64,000 bases of DNA from Deinococcus grandis (lineage in GTDB: Bacteria; Deinococcota; Deinococci; Deinococcales; Deinococcaceae), in contig NZ_BCMS01000006.1 in the NCBI RefSeq assembly GCF_001485435.1, positions 27,292 through 91,291 on the forward strand, written 5' to 3'. This document shows, piece after piece, positions 41,933 to 48,885 of this stretch. The notes beneath the pieces were generated by a model. The model made no database searches and was not told where the DNA came from. It saw only the letters and a program-made list of their open reading frames with translations. The position numbers and the translations under genes are program-made. Numbering within the stretch: the first letter of the stretch is position 1; each line of letters starts with the position of its first letter.

Positions 41933-42720
41933 GCGGCCCCCACGAACAGCTCGCGGAACGTGCGCAGGAACCGCTCCTGACGCATGACCTCGGCGACGTG
42001 CGCGCGGCGTTCCTCGGCGGTCGGCCAGGGGCGCGCCTGGTGCCAGTGGACGTTCTGCCACGCCCAGTGCACGGTCATGCGCAGCGTGTCGCCGCAGACG
42101 ACGGTGGCCGGGACGCCCCACAGGGTCAGGTTGATGTAGCTGGCGTAGCAGCTCGTCTGACTGAGGTCCTGCACGGTCCAGCGCGTGTGCAGGGGGCTGA
42201 CGCCGTGGGTCGTGAGGTGCTCGGCGAATGCCAGGACCATCCCGCACGTGCCGCACGCGGGTTCGTTCGCGGTGAGGATCTGCCCGGGCGTGAACATCGC
42301 GCGGGGTTCACTGGCGGTGAGAAGGTCTACCATGACGCGGTTCAGGCAGAACGGCGTGAAGAACTCCCCCCGGTCCTGCTTGTCGAGCTTGTGCCCGATC
42401 TCCATGTATAGCGGGCCCAGCAGATCCAGGAACGGACGGTGCTCCATGTCCACGACCAGTTGCCGGAATGCGCGGACGATCACGTCCAGGTCGTGCGGGC
42501 TCAGGCCCTTGATGGTGTCGAGGTACAGGCCCTCGGCGCGCCCGGCGGTCAGGGCGCAGGCACCGGCGGTCACCATGCGGCGGTACGCCTCGCTCACGCG
42601 GATCTGCTGCACCTCCTGGAGGACCTGCGCGAACGGCAGGCGCAGTGGGTCGCCCACGAGGCCAGTCGCGGCCTGCTGCGCGCCCCGGTCTCGGTCCATC
42701 GCGGCCTTCAGGCGGCTCAC
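41929..42720 (-). CDS. N6-methylase-fold protein lacking NPPY motif
   Basis: 263 residues. HsdM-like start of the fold: QDRGEFFTPFCLNRVMVDLL, motif I-like NEPACGTCGMVLAFAEHL (consensus DPACGSGG), then VQDLSQTSCYASYINLTLWG and VVCGDTLR. Where NPPY should follow there is MTVHWAWQNVHWHQARPW and the protein ends ~45 residues later. It resembles short phage 'N-6 DNA methylase' proteins that lack the catalytic motif; it may bind SAM or DNA without methylating. Confidence 0.7.
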   Translation of the reverse strand: MSRLKAAMDRDRGAQQAATGLVGDPLRLPFAQVLQEVQQIRVSEAYRRMVTAGACALTAGRAEGLYLDTIKGLSPHDLDVIVRAFRQLVVDMEHRPFLDLLGPLYMEIGHKLDKQDRGEFFTPFCLNRVMVDLLTASEPRAMFTPGQILTANEPACGTCGMVLAFAEHLTTHGVSPLHTRWTVQDLSQTSCYASYINLTLWGVPATVVCGDTLRMTVHWAWQNVHWHQARPWPTAEERRAHVAEVMRQERFLRTFRELFVGAA

Positions 42721-43163
42721 AGTGTGCCGTCCTGTCCGGAGCGGCAGGGGGCAAGGATCGGATCGGAGGGGCTGACACCATTGGCGACGGCCATCGCCCG
42801 GTAGCTAGCGTGCAGTTCGTGGCCGCCGTCGCTGACGCTTGTCAGGTCATACCGTCCGGAGAGGGTGCCGAGCCGCACGGCGAGGTTATGATCTGCGCCG
42901 CGCAGGAGGAACCCGGCGCAGGTGCGAGGAGTTTCCATGCCCGCTTCGTGGCAACTGAAGACGCGGTCTGACATGTCGTAGCTCGTGCTGGCGGAGTGAC
43001 GGAACGCCTCGGCGGGGAACTCTCCCGTGGCGTCGACGCGCCAGGGGCAGCGGGGGCATGGGCGCTGCATGTGTGGCCGGGTGGCGCCGCCAACCACGGT
43101 GACAACCTGATGGTTGTCTCCGGCGGGCCGGACTGCCGTCACCTGACCTTTCGCGCTGCTCAT
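42717..43163 (-). CDS. DUF6283-like protein
   Basis: 148 residues from ATG 43163. RPCPRCPWRVDATGEFPAEA, FSCHEAGMETPRTCAGFLLR, ADHNLAVRL fit DUF6283, a Cys/His-rich small phage/actinobacterial family probably binding zinc. Function unknown. Confidence 0.7.
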   Translation of the reverse strand: MSSAKGQVTAVRPAGDNHQVVTVVGGATRPHMQRPCPRCPWRVDATGEFPAEAFRHSASTSYDMSDRVFSCHEAGMETPRTCAGFLLRGADHNLAVRLGTLSGRYDLTSVSDGGHELHASYRAMAVANGVSPSDPILAPCRSGQDGTL

Positions 43164-43546
43164 GCGGCCGCCTCGATGCTCGGGGCGGGCTGGGGGTGGT
43201 TGAGCATGAACGCCTCGTGGTCCCGGAAGGTGCTGTCGACGAGTTCGCTCAGGGCGATCAGGTGGCGTCCAGGGCGCGTGAGCCACTGGCCGCGCAGGTA
43301 CAGTTGCGCGCGGGCGCTGGGGGCGTAGGCGTGCGTGGTGCCGCGTCCGGTGCTCACGTGGCGCTGCAGCGCGGTGGGCGGCACGTGCCGGACCAGCCCG
43401 GCGAGGCGTGCCTGGTACAGCGTGACGCTCGCGAGGTTCACGTCCACGCCCAGCGCCACGGCGACCTGCTGGGCGCTCAGGGCGCTGAACGTCCCGAGGA
43501 CCGCCAGGATGCGGGCGCGGGTGGGACTGACAGCCCAGCGGTTCAC
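43160..43546 (-). CDS. winged-helix DNA-binding protein
   Basis: 128 residues from GTG 43546. Residues 8-60 read as a MarR-like winged helix (ARILAVLGTFSALSAQQVAV, ASVTLYQARLAGLVRHV). The rest is helical. Possible early regulator. Confidence 0.6.
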   Translation of the reverse strand: MNRWAVSPTRARILAVLGTFSALSAQQVAVALGVDVNLASVTLYQARLAGLVRHVPPTALQRHVSTGRGTTHAYAPSARAQLYLRGQWLTRPGRHLIALSELVDSTFRDHEAFMLNHPQPAPSIEAAA

Positions 43547-43803
43547 GCGCGCCGCCCGGGGGCCGTGACGTACAGGGCGTACGCGACGGCCAGCAGCAGC
43601 ATGCCGGTCAGGGTGCAGGGGACCAGGGGGCGCAGCGCCGCCCACGTGAGCGCGGTGGTGTCGAGCGTGTCGCACACGGCGTACAGCAGGACGGCACCGA
43701 GCACGCCGAGGGTGATGATGACGTTGCTGCGGCTGGGGATGGGCAGCACGACGCGGCGGGCGGGGACGGTGAGGGTGATCGTCTGGGTGCGGCGGGTGGT
43801 CAT
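43543..43803 (-). CDS. small two-helix membrane protein
   Basis: 86 residues from ATG 43803. Two membrane segments: VIITLGVLGAVLLYAVCDTL and LVPCTLTGMLLLAVAYALYV, with a short basic tail. Unknown; superinfection exclusion or membrane targeting are possible. Confidence 0.6.
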   Translation of the reverse strand: MTTRRTQTITLTVPARRVVLPIPSRSNVIITLGVLGAVLLYAVCDTLDTTALTWAALRPLVPCTLTGMLLLAVAYALYVTAPGRRA

Positions 43804-44108
43804 CGCAGGTCCTCCAGCATCTGGCGGTCGAGGGTCCACGGCAGGGCGGGCAGCTCCTCGATGTGGGGGGCGGGGGCGGATTCGATCAGTTCCAGGCGCT
43901 CTGCGCGGGCGCTGAGCAGGCCGTACAGGAGAGCCTCTTTGGCTTTCTCGGTGTGGTCGCTGCCCTGGTGCGCGAAGGCGTTGACCTCGTCGGTGGCGTG
44001 GTCGAGCAGGGTGCGCTGGGGTTCGGCAGGGGTAGCTGTGGCGCGGGCGCGGCGGAACAGGTGCAGAAAGGTCGGCAGGCGCATGGGAGCGGTGAGGCGC
44101 AGGGTCAC
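43800..44108 (-). CDS. small unknown protein
   Basis: 102 residues from GTG 44108 (GTGA). Helical; basic N-terminus (RLPTFLHLFRRARATATPAE) and acidic C-terminus. No motif recognised. Confidence 0.5.
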   Translation of the reverse strand: MTLRLTAPMRLPTFLHLFRRARATATPAEPQRTLLDHATDEVNAFAHQGSDHTEKAKEALLYGLLSARAERLELIESAPAPHIEELPALPWTLDRQMLEDLR

Positions 44109-44305
44109 GCGGCCTCCTGCGTGGTGGTGACGGCGAGGAGCATGCGGGCGAGGCGCAGGGCGCGCAGATCGCGGTGAGCGCGCTGGGGCGTGCAGGGCAG
44201 CTCGTCGAAGATCGCGGCGTAGGCGACCTCGAAGCGGGCGCGGAGTTCCTCGGCGTACGTCAGGGCGGGCAGGTCAGTGTCGGGGTGGCCGGGGTACGCG
44301 ATCAC
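44105..44305 (-). CDS. small unknown protein
   Basis: 66 residues from GTG 44305 (overlap with the first gene of the operon). Helical: YAEELRARFEVAYAAIFDEL, LRALRLARMLLAVTTT. No family. Confidence 0.5.
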   Translation of the reverse strand: MIAYPGHPDTDLPALTYAEELRARFEVAYAAIFDELPCTPQRAHRDLRALRLARMLLAVTTTQEAA

Positions 44306-44697
44306 GCGACACCTTCAACGAGCAGGGTGTCGTGGCGGGCGGCGGCGGTCGCGGCGACCAGGGCGTCCTGGGCTTCTTCGCGGCTGCGGACGTTCATGCC
44401 GATGAACGCGCAGTTGAAGTGCACGGCGTGGCGGCCGCGTGCGCGGCGGTTCTTCTCGATGACGCGGTAGCTGACGCGGTGGCCGGTGTCGCGGCAGATG
44501 ATGGTGACGCTGTAGATCCGGGTGGGGCTCATGTTGTCGAACTCGACCTGGAACCAGTCGACGCTGTAGTCGTGCCCGGCGTTGGTGATCACGGCGTCGG
44601 GCTTGACGAGGTTGTAGGGGACGCCGTGGATCTTGGCGCGGTCGTGCTCCTGGGCCATCTGTACGCGGAACTTGACGGGCGTGGGCTGCTGCGTCAT
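44302..44697 (-). CDS. first gene of the early operon, unknown
   Basis: 131 residues from ATG 44697. A beta-rich core (HDYSVDWFQVEFDNMSPTRI, YSVTIICRDTGHRVSYRVIE) and a C-terminal helix. It is the first product made when the 17-kb operon is switched on; promoter and operator lie at 44772-44800. Confidence 0.6.
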   Translation of the reverse strand: MTQQPTPVKFRVQMAQEHDRAKIHGVPYNLVKPDAVITNAGHDYSVDWFQVEFDNMSPTRIYSVTIICRDTGHRVSYRVIEKNRRARGRHAVHFNCAFIGMNVRSREEAQDALVAATAAARHDTLLVEGVA

Positions 44698-44710
44698 TCT
44701 GAACCTCGTA

Positions 44711-44757
44711 CCCCCACCGTTTGGATTTTGCTTGCAGGCGATCCGGTGGGGGTTTTT
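44711..44757 (+). terminator. hairpin in early-operon leader / plus-strand terminator
   Basis: CCCCCACCG (44711-44719) and CGGTGGGGG (44744-44752) pair perfectly and TTTTT follows on the plus strand. It would stop plus-strand transcripts coming from the left. On the minus strand it is a structured 5' leader between promoter and first gene, so an attenuation role is also possible. Confidence 0.6.
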
Positions 44758-44771
44758 CGTCTCTTCTGAAA

Positions 44772-44790
44772 GTGTATATCAAGTGGACAT
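44772..44790. promoter_or_regulatory. operator O1 with divergent promoters
   Basis: GTGTAT-N7-GGACAT, same architecture as O2 and O3. On the minus strand TTGTCA and TATACA/TACACT elements for the early operon surround it; on the plus strand TGGACA and TATGAT are 18 bases apart and drive the helical-repeat gene. A repressor here would hold both operons. Confidence 0.6.
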
Positions 44791-44880
44791 TTTTGACAAC
44801 ATTCGTCTATGATGGCGATGGCTCAAATTTCGCACCGCGCAGGGCATTCAACTGCTAGCGTAAAGATTCAAAGGAGAACG

Positions 44881-46203
44881 ATGACCCTCGACACCCCGCA
44901 GGAGATCGACAAGGCCCTTCGAAGCCGTGCGCTGGACATGCTGGACACGATTGATCGACCCAATGGACACATTCTTCGTGCGCGCGTCGCGCTGTTCTTC
45001 CAGCGCCGCGCCGCCATGGTGGAATCCCTCCATGAACTGGAAGACCACACGGACATCCAGTCGCGCGGCCTGAGCATCCTGCTCTGCGCGCAGCTGGGCC
45101 TGCATGAAGATGCGTTGAGCCTGCCCTTCGCGGATACGGAGGTGGACGCGGCCGAACTCAATGACCAGGACGGCGCCTACTGGGCGCACCTGGGCCGCAC
45201 GGCCGCTCTCGTCGCCCAGGATCAGCCGCTGCTGGCGCTCGAGGAACTGGGTATGGCACGGGTGTACGCCATCCGCATCGGCATCCAGGAACACATCGAG
45301 TACGTCATGGGCGAGCGGCAGCGGATCGCGGGGAACGCCGGGTTCGGTTGCGCCGAGCAGTCCGCCAGGGTGCTGCGGCAGATGCGGCCCGGCACGGGGA
45401 TTCACCGCTGGCATGAGCAGACGTACCTGACCGATCGGCTGGCCGAGGGGAGTTACGCGGTGGTGGCCCACCGGGACTTCGGTGGGCGGCCAGCTCACGC
45501 ACTTGCCCGCGCCCTGCTGGGTAACGGCGCCTCTACCGATTCGGGGGAGCACCCCCTCCACCGGGCCGCCGAGATGTTCCGCGCTGTCCGCGACGGCCGC
45601 GCCCCGGGCGTCCCCATGTCAGGGACTGGCATGGTCAATACGTATACCCGGATCGCTGCTGGCCTGCACCTTGCCGGGCACGCCCGGACGTCCCGCCAGG
45701 CGGTCGCCGTGCTCGGTGAGCAGGTGCCGCGCCGCGCCGATCAGCGGGTGCTGTGGGCGGTCGCGCACCTGCAGGCGTTCGTCTACGGCGCCGAGGTGGA
45801 CAGCCCTCTGGTGCTGCCCAGCGAGATTTCCAGCGCGCTTGACCGACTGAAGGAAACGGCTGGTGTGCTCGACTACCTGTCCGCGTCGGCGCCGGAGGCG
45901 CTGCTGCTGATGGCGGTCGCGCCGAATGCTCACCCGGCGGTCGTGCTGACGACAGCGGGCCTTTCACTGGACGGTGACCCGTCCGTGCTGGGTGAGATCA
46001 GGGGGCGTGTGGCGAGTGCCGCGGCGGTGCAGAGCGGTATCAACCGCATGGTGATTGCAGCTGCGGATGCGCAGCGGCGCGGCCTTGAGCGTCAGTGGGC
46101 TCAGGCGCATGCCACCCTGCAGTTCATGCTGCCGGACGCCGGAAATGTAAGCCAGAGTGTCCATTGTGGAGACGTGGCAGGAGGTGCGACAGTGAAGGCG
46201 TGA
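44881..46203 (+). CDS. helical-repeat (TPR-like) regulator, candidate peptide receptor
   Basis: 440 residues from ATG 44881 behind AAAGGAGAA; the frame is open further left to 44809. The protein is almost wholly helical with TPR-like hairpins (RGLSILLCAQLGLHEDALSL, YWAHLGRTAALVAQDQPLLA, LEELGMARVYAIRIGIQEHI). No clear helix-turn-helix is seen at the N-terminus. The secreted-peptide gene overlaps its stop by 4 bases and the phage repressor follows, the arrangement of receptor-peptide pairs of the RRNPP type such as arbitrium AimR-AimP. The fold call is by pattern; peptide binding is inferred. Confidence 0.6.
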   Translation: MTLDTPQEIDKALRSRALDMLDTIDRPNGHILRARVALFFQRRAAMVESLHELEDHTDIQSRGLSILLCAQLGLHEDALSLPFADTEVDAAELNDQDGAYWAHLGRTAALVAQDQPLLALEELGMARVYAIRIGIQEHIEYVMGERQRIAGNAGFGCAEQSARVLRQMRPGTGIHRWHEQTYLTDRLAEGSYAVVAHRDFGGRPAHALARALLGNGASTDSGEHPLHRAAEMFRAVRDGRAPGVPMSGTGMVNTYTRIAAGLHLAGHARTSRQAVAVLGEQVPRRADQRVLWAVAHLQAFVYGAEVDSPLVLPSEISSALDRLKETAGVLDYLSASAPEALLLMAVAPNAHPAVVLTTAGLSLDGDPSVLGEIRGRVASAAAVQSGINRMVIAAADAQRRGLERQWAQAHATLQFMLPDAGNVSQSVHCGDVAGGATVKA

Positions 46204-46364
46204 AAACCTTCATCACCGGTCTGCTGGCTCTCGTTCTCTCGGCTGCTCCCGCGTTCGCGGCGGGGCAGCCGTCTTCATCTGATCAGTCCGTTCAGCTGAT
46301 CAAGGTCACGCCGAAAAGCAGTGGCCCCGCTCTGCTGAACGACGACACCTGCCTCGGCTGCTGA
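46200..46364 (+). CDS. secreted pre-peptide, candidate signalling peptide
   Basis: 54 residues from GTG 46200, overlapping the receptor-like gene as GTGA. Residues 1-20 are a clean signal peptide (MKTFITGLLALVLSAAPAFA). The exported 34 residues are polar and end PALLNDDTCLGC, a C-terminal CxxC that could form a disulfide or be trimmed to a short cyclic peptide. Size, export signal, coupling to a helical-repeat gene and position in the switch region resemble aimP/phr genes. The stop lies 4 bases from the convergent repressor stop. Confidence 0.7.
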   Translation: MKTFITGLLALVLSAAPAFAAGQPSSSDQSVQLIKVTPKSSGPALLNDDTCLGC

Positions 46365-46368
46365 CCGT

Positions 46369-46938
46369 TCAGTCCGGCTGCTTGTACAGCGTCGCCATCA
46401 ACTGACCCAGGATTCGCCCCCGACCTTTCGCCAGGTCTGCGGGAAGAGCGAACAGTTCGCCGTCCTCTGTTTCCATGACGACGAGGCCTGAGAGTTTCTT
46501 GTTTGGGTTGACTCGAATCGAATGACCGGTGCCGGCGGTCGTGGCACCCTGGAGTGGGACTTTCAGTTCCCATTCCAGGACGTTTTTTAGCTCTGTGCCG
46601 TGCCCGAGATCAGCGCGAAAGGTCCGGAAGGTACTCCGGTGTTCTTCCGGGATGTTGAAGTACTCCCAGGCTTCCGTGTCGGATAGGCCCATGGTGCTGA
46701 GGAGGCGCTGTGCGGTGTTCTGTCTCATGGCGGCCAGATCGAGTTCGCCTGAGATGTATGCGGAGAGGGTTGACCGGGCAATGGCGCTGTCGCGGGCGAA
46801 GTCGGTGAGGAAGTAGTCGTTGCTGTCGAGCCAGTGCTGGAAGGCCTGCCCTCGGTCCGCAGGAGACTGTACCTGTGCAGGCATGGGGGTGACTTTCCGT
46901 CGCCTGTACTTGGTTTTGCTCGTTTCCCGTTCGACCAT
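46369..46938 (-). CDS. CI-like phage repressor
   Basis: 189 residues from ATG 46938 with AGGAGGGG upstream; a longer frame from TTG 46965 would start inside the operator. Residues ~20-75 hold a helix-turn-helix (DSNDYFLTDFARDSAIARST, LSAYISGELDLAAMRQNTAQ). The C-terminal ~110 residues (GHSIRVNPNKKLSGLVVMET, GELFALPADLAKGRGRILGQ) resemble the beta-rich dimerisation domain of CI-type repressors, without an evident Ser-Lys autoprotease pair. Operator O2 covers its promoter. Likely keeps the early operon silent. Confidence 0.72.
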   Translation of the reverse strand: MVERETSKTKYRRRKVTPMPAQVQSPADRGQAFQHWLDSNDYFLTDFARDSAIARSTLSAYISGELDLAAMRQNTAQRLLSTMGLSDTEAWEYFNIPEEHRSTFRTFRADLGHGTELKNVLEWELKVPLQGATTAGTGHSIRVNPNKKLSGLVVMETEDGELFALPADLAKGRGRILGQLMATLYKQPD

Positions 46939-46957
46939 GCTGGTTGCCCCTCCTAAT

Positions 46958-46976
46958 GTGTCCAACTATAGGACAC
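46958..46976. promoter_or_regulatory. operator O2 at the repressor promoter
   Basis: GTGTCC-N7-GGACAC, a perfect inverted repeat, with a minus-strand TATAGT in its centre as -10 of the repressor gene. The best copy of the three; autoregulation is expected. Confidence 0.65.
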
Positions 46977-47065
46977 TTTACATCACAATTTTATTCCTGC
47001 GCGTCGAAACGTCCGGTTCATGAAGCCGATGCGGTTCTGAACGAAATTTCACCTGCTAGGCAAAA

Positions 47066-47084
47066 GTGTCCATCAGATGTACAC
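47066..47084. promoter_or_regulatory. operator O3 at the Cro-like promoter
   Basis: GTGTCC-N7-GTACAC overlaps TACACT (47080-47085), the -10 box that lies 6 bases before ATG 47092. A repressor on it would block the leaderless Cro-like gene. Confidence 0.65.
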
Positions 47085-47091
47085 TTTATCC

Positions 47092-47322
47092 ATGAAGGTT
47101 CTGTCCCCTGAAAATCTGGTCGCCAAGCGACTGGGGGCGAAGTACGCCAAACGCGCGCCCGCAGCGCGTGCAGCGCGCATCAACCGCAAAACCTTGATCG
47201 GCCTGGAACAGGGCGACATCAAGGAACCCAGCCACCGCGTCCTCAGCGGGCTCGCCCGCGCCTACAAGTGCAGCATCGACGATTTCTTCACCGAGGTCGC
47301 CGAGTCCACCCCCGCCGCCTGA
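47092..47322 (+). CDS. Cro-like HTH protein
   Basis: 76 residues from ATG 47092; an upstream ATG (47077) falls inside the operator and lacks a ribosome site, while TACACT 6 bases before 47092 fits a leaderless start. A helix-turn-helix covers ~25-65 (ARAARINRKTLIGLEQGDIK, HRVLSGLARAYKCSIDDFF). Divergent from the CI-like gene across a 153-bp control region, the classical immunity arrangement. Confidence 0.75.
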   Translation: MKVLSPENLVAKRLGAKYAKRAPAARAARINRKTLIGLEQGDIKEPSHRVLSGLARAYKCSIDDFFTEVAESTPAA

Positions 47323-47345
47323 GCAGCCGCTCACGGCGGGTCTTT
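47311..47345 (+). terminator. terminator overlapping the Cro-like gene end
   Basis: CCCGCCG (47311-47317) and CGGCGGG (47334-47340) form a perfect stem, followed by TCTTT. The left arm lies in the last codons of the gene. Confidence 0.7.
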
Positions 47346-47878
47346 CACGTTCCTGACACGGCGATACCTCGACCGCCGCAACGACGAGGATCCAGGGCGC
47401 AAGCCCAGCGTGCGTGCACGCGAGACGCATAACAAGACGCCGCTGAGGCCCAGACAACACTGTCCACCGGCCCAGCACACCGAACTTCCGGCTCTGTCTC
47501 ACAGGACCGTCCCTCAAACCGGCTCAACGCCTCCAGCAGTCTCGCAACCGACGCTGAAGACGTCACAGACAGGTGAGTGGATCCATCCTCCGACGGGGTT
47601 TGACCGTGAACATGCGGCGGAGAGCGCATGTCGGGCGAGCAGCCCGGCCAGATAACTACGGATTCTGGTGAACCACTCCGCGCCGAGATCTCCCTGACGG
47701 CGCGTCACAGCGGGAGAGGCGGGCGAGACCCCGCCAGAACACGTCGGAACTTTAGAGGCCACCCACGCGGCCGAGAGCAGCAAAGCGTGGGCTGGTGCCC
47801 GGCCGAACTGGGCACGCGAAGCGGCGCGAGACGCCGCCCCGAACACTCAACCCCCGCGCCCACCCCCGGGCGCGTCAC

Positions 47879-47924
47879 GGAACGGCCCAGCTGGTGGGCT
47901 GCCGGTTCGAGTCCGGCCCGTTCC
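47879..47924 (+). tRNA. tRNA-like element without anticodon arm
   Basis: GGAACGG (47879-47885) and CCGTTCC (47918-47924) form a 7-bp acceptor. A D-arm-like CCC-AGCTGGT-GGG follows, with A14/G15 and G18G19 in place. A perfect T-arm GCCGG-TTCGAGT-CCGGC (47901-47917) abuts the 3' acceptor strand. Only 15 bases lie between acceptor and T-arm, so the anticodon arm and variable loop are missing, and CCA is not encoded (CTCA follows). Cannot act as a normal tRNA; a decayed gene, a mimic or a domain of the larger RNA. Confidence 0.5.
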
Positions 47925-48194
47925 CTCACCCTGCCCGACCCTGGTAAGTCCCTCCGGGGTGAGTCGTCAACGCCAACTGAACACTGGCGTGATCACCTCA
48001 CGGTCCCGCACGGGCCGTGTTGACAGTGAGACGCCGCCGTGACCACCTGCACCGGTCAGCGGCTGACCACGCGGACCCCCTGCGCCGGGGATGAAGGTCC
48101 GGAAACCCAAATCAGGGGCACTGGCGCGCCCCGCCTCCCCACCGTGGTCCTCAGCGCCTCCCGTGCACGGGGGAGCCCGACAAGTGCTGAGCCT

Positions 48195-48809
48195 GGAGGT
48201 AACGCCATGGGTAAGGTGCGTTCCGCGACCGGCGGTCCCGGTCAGTGCTGCCGCGACCCGCCCTCACGGGGGTCAACGCCCATTCCACAGTGAGAAGTCA
48301 GGCCGCAGCGCCTGGCCTACACGCACCACGTGGTGCGCGCCCGTGACCGCCACCCCACCAGCAGCGAACCGCCCGCCCCACAGAGGGCAACTCGCGGCCC
48401 TGCACACCGGGAAGGTCACCCCAGACGCGGGGAGCAGCGTGACCGTCAGGCGGAGAGACGCCGGGACCCGAGCAGGCGCGGACAGCGCCTCGCCTCCACC
48501 CGCCGGAGAACGCGCGGAATCACCTCGTACAGCGTCGCGGCCCCCAGGCCGCACGGTTTCTCAGGGGCCACCCACCGACGAGGGCGGCCCCGTACTCTTG
48601 ACCGCTCACCGTGGAGGTGACCTCCCATGCTGTTCCAGCAGTGCAGTCACCTCCACACGTGACGGCCCCGCGCGGGCCGACCGACAGCCCCGCCGGGGGG
48701 TGAAGCCCGGCCACACCACCGCTGGAGGTGTCCCGCGATGTAACTGCTCAGCTGCGACGCGCGTCCCTTCGCCCCATGCCGCCCACTCCGGGAGGTTCCC
48801 ATGAAGTAG
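48195..48809 (+). other. four mini reading frames with strong ribosome sites
   Basis: GGAGGT stands before ATG at four places: ATG 48207 (28 codons to TGA 48293), ATG 48627 (11 codons), ATG 48738 directly followed by TAA, and ATG 48801-AAG-TAG. Spacings are 6, 8, 8 and 5 bases. The second ribosome site is locked in a perfect 11-bp stem (GTGGAGGTGAC with GTCACCTCCAC). Start-stop and two-codon minigenes recall the bar minigenes of lambda, which trap peptidyl-tRNA. Translation is unproved. Confidence 0.35.
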
Positions 48810-48885
48810 CCGTCCCTCATGTCCGCGAGGTGTCATCGGCCATCCCGACCGGGTGGCCGTCATCCCGGCCCAGGCAGGGCCACGC

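Noticed and set aside
41929..42720. Active adenine methyltransferase
   Set aside because: Motif I is changed and NPPY/DPPY is absent, so activity is not claimed.
46938..46965. Longer CI-like protein starting at TTG 46965
   Set aside because: The start would lie in the operator, and AGGAGGGG in front of ATG 46938 is a much better initiation site.
47628..48023. 131-residue open frame in the gene-free region
   Set aside because: It runs through stacked GC hairpins and the tRNA-like element, has no ribosome site, and its sequence is low-complexity R/P/G/S typical of a chance frame in GC-rich DNA.
48091..48804. 237-residue open frame in the gene-free region
   Set aside because: Same reasons: no ribosome site, composition of a shadow frame, and overlap with the inverted repeats and minigenes.
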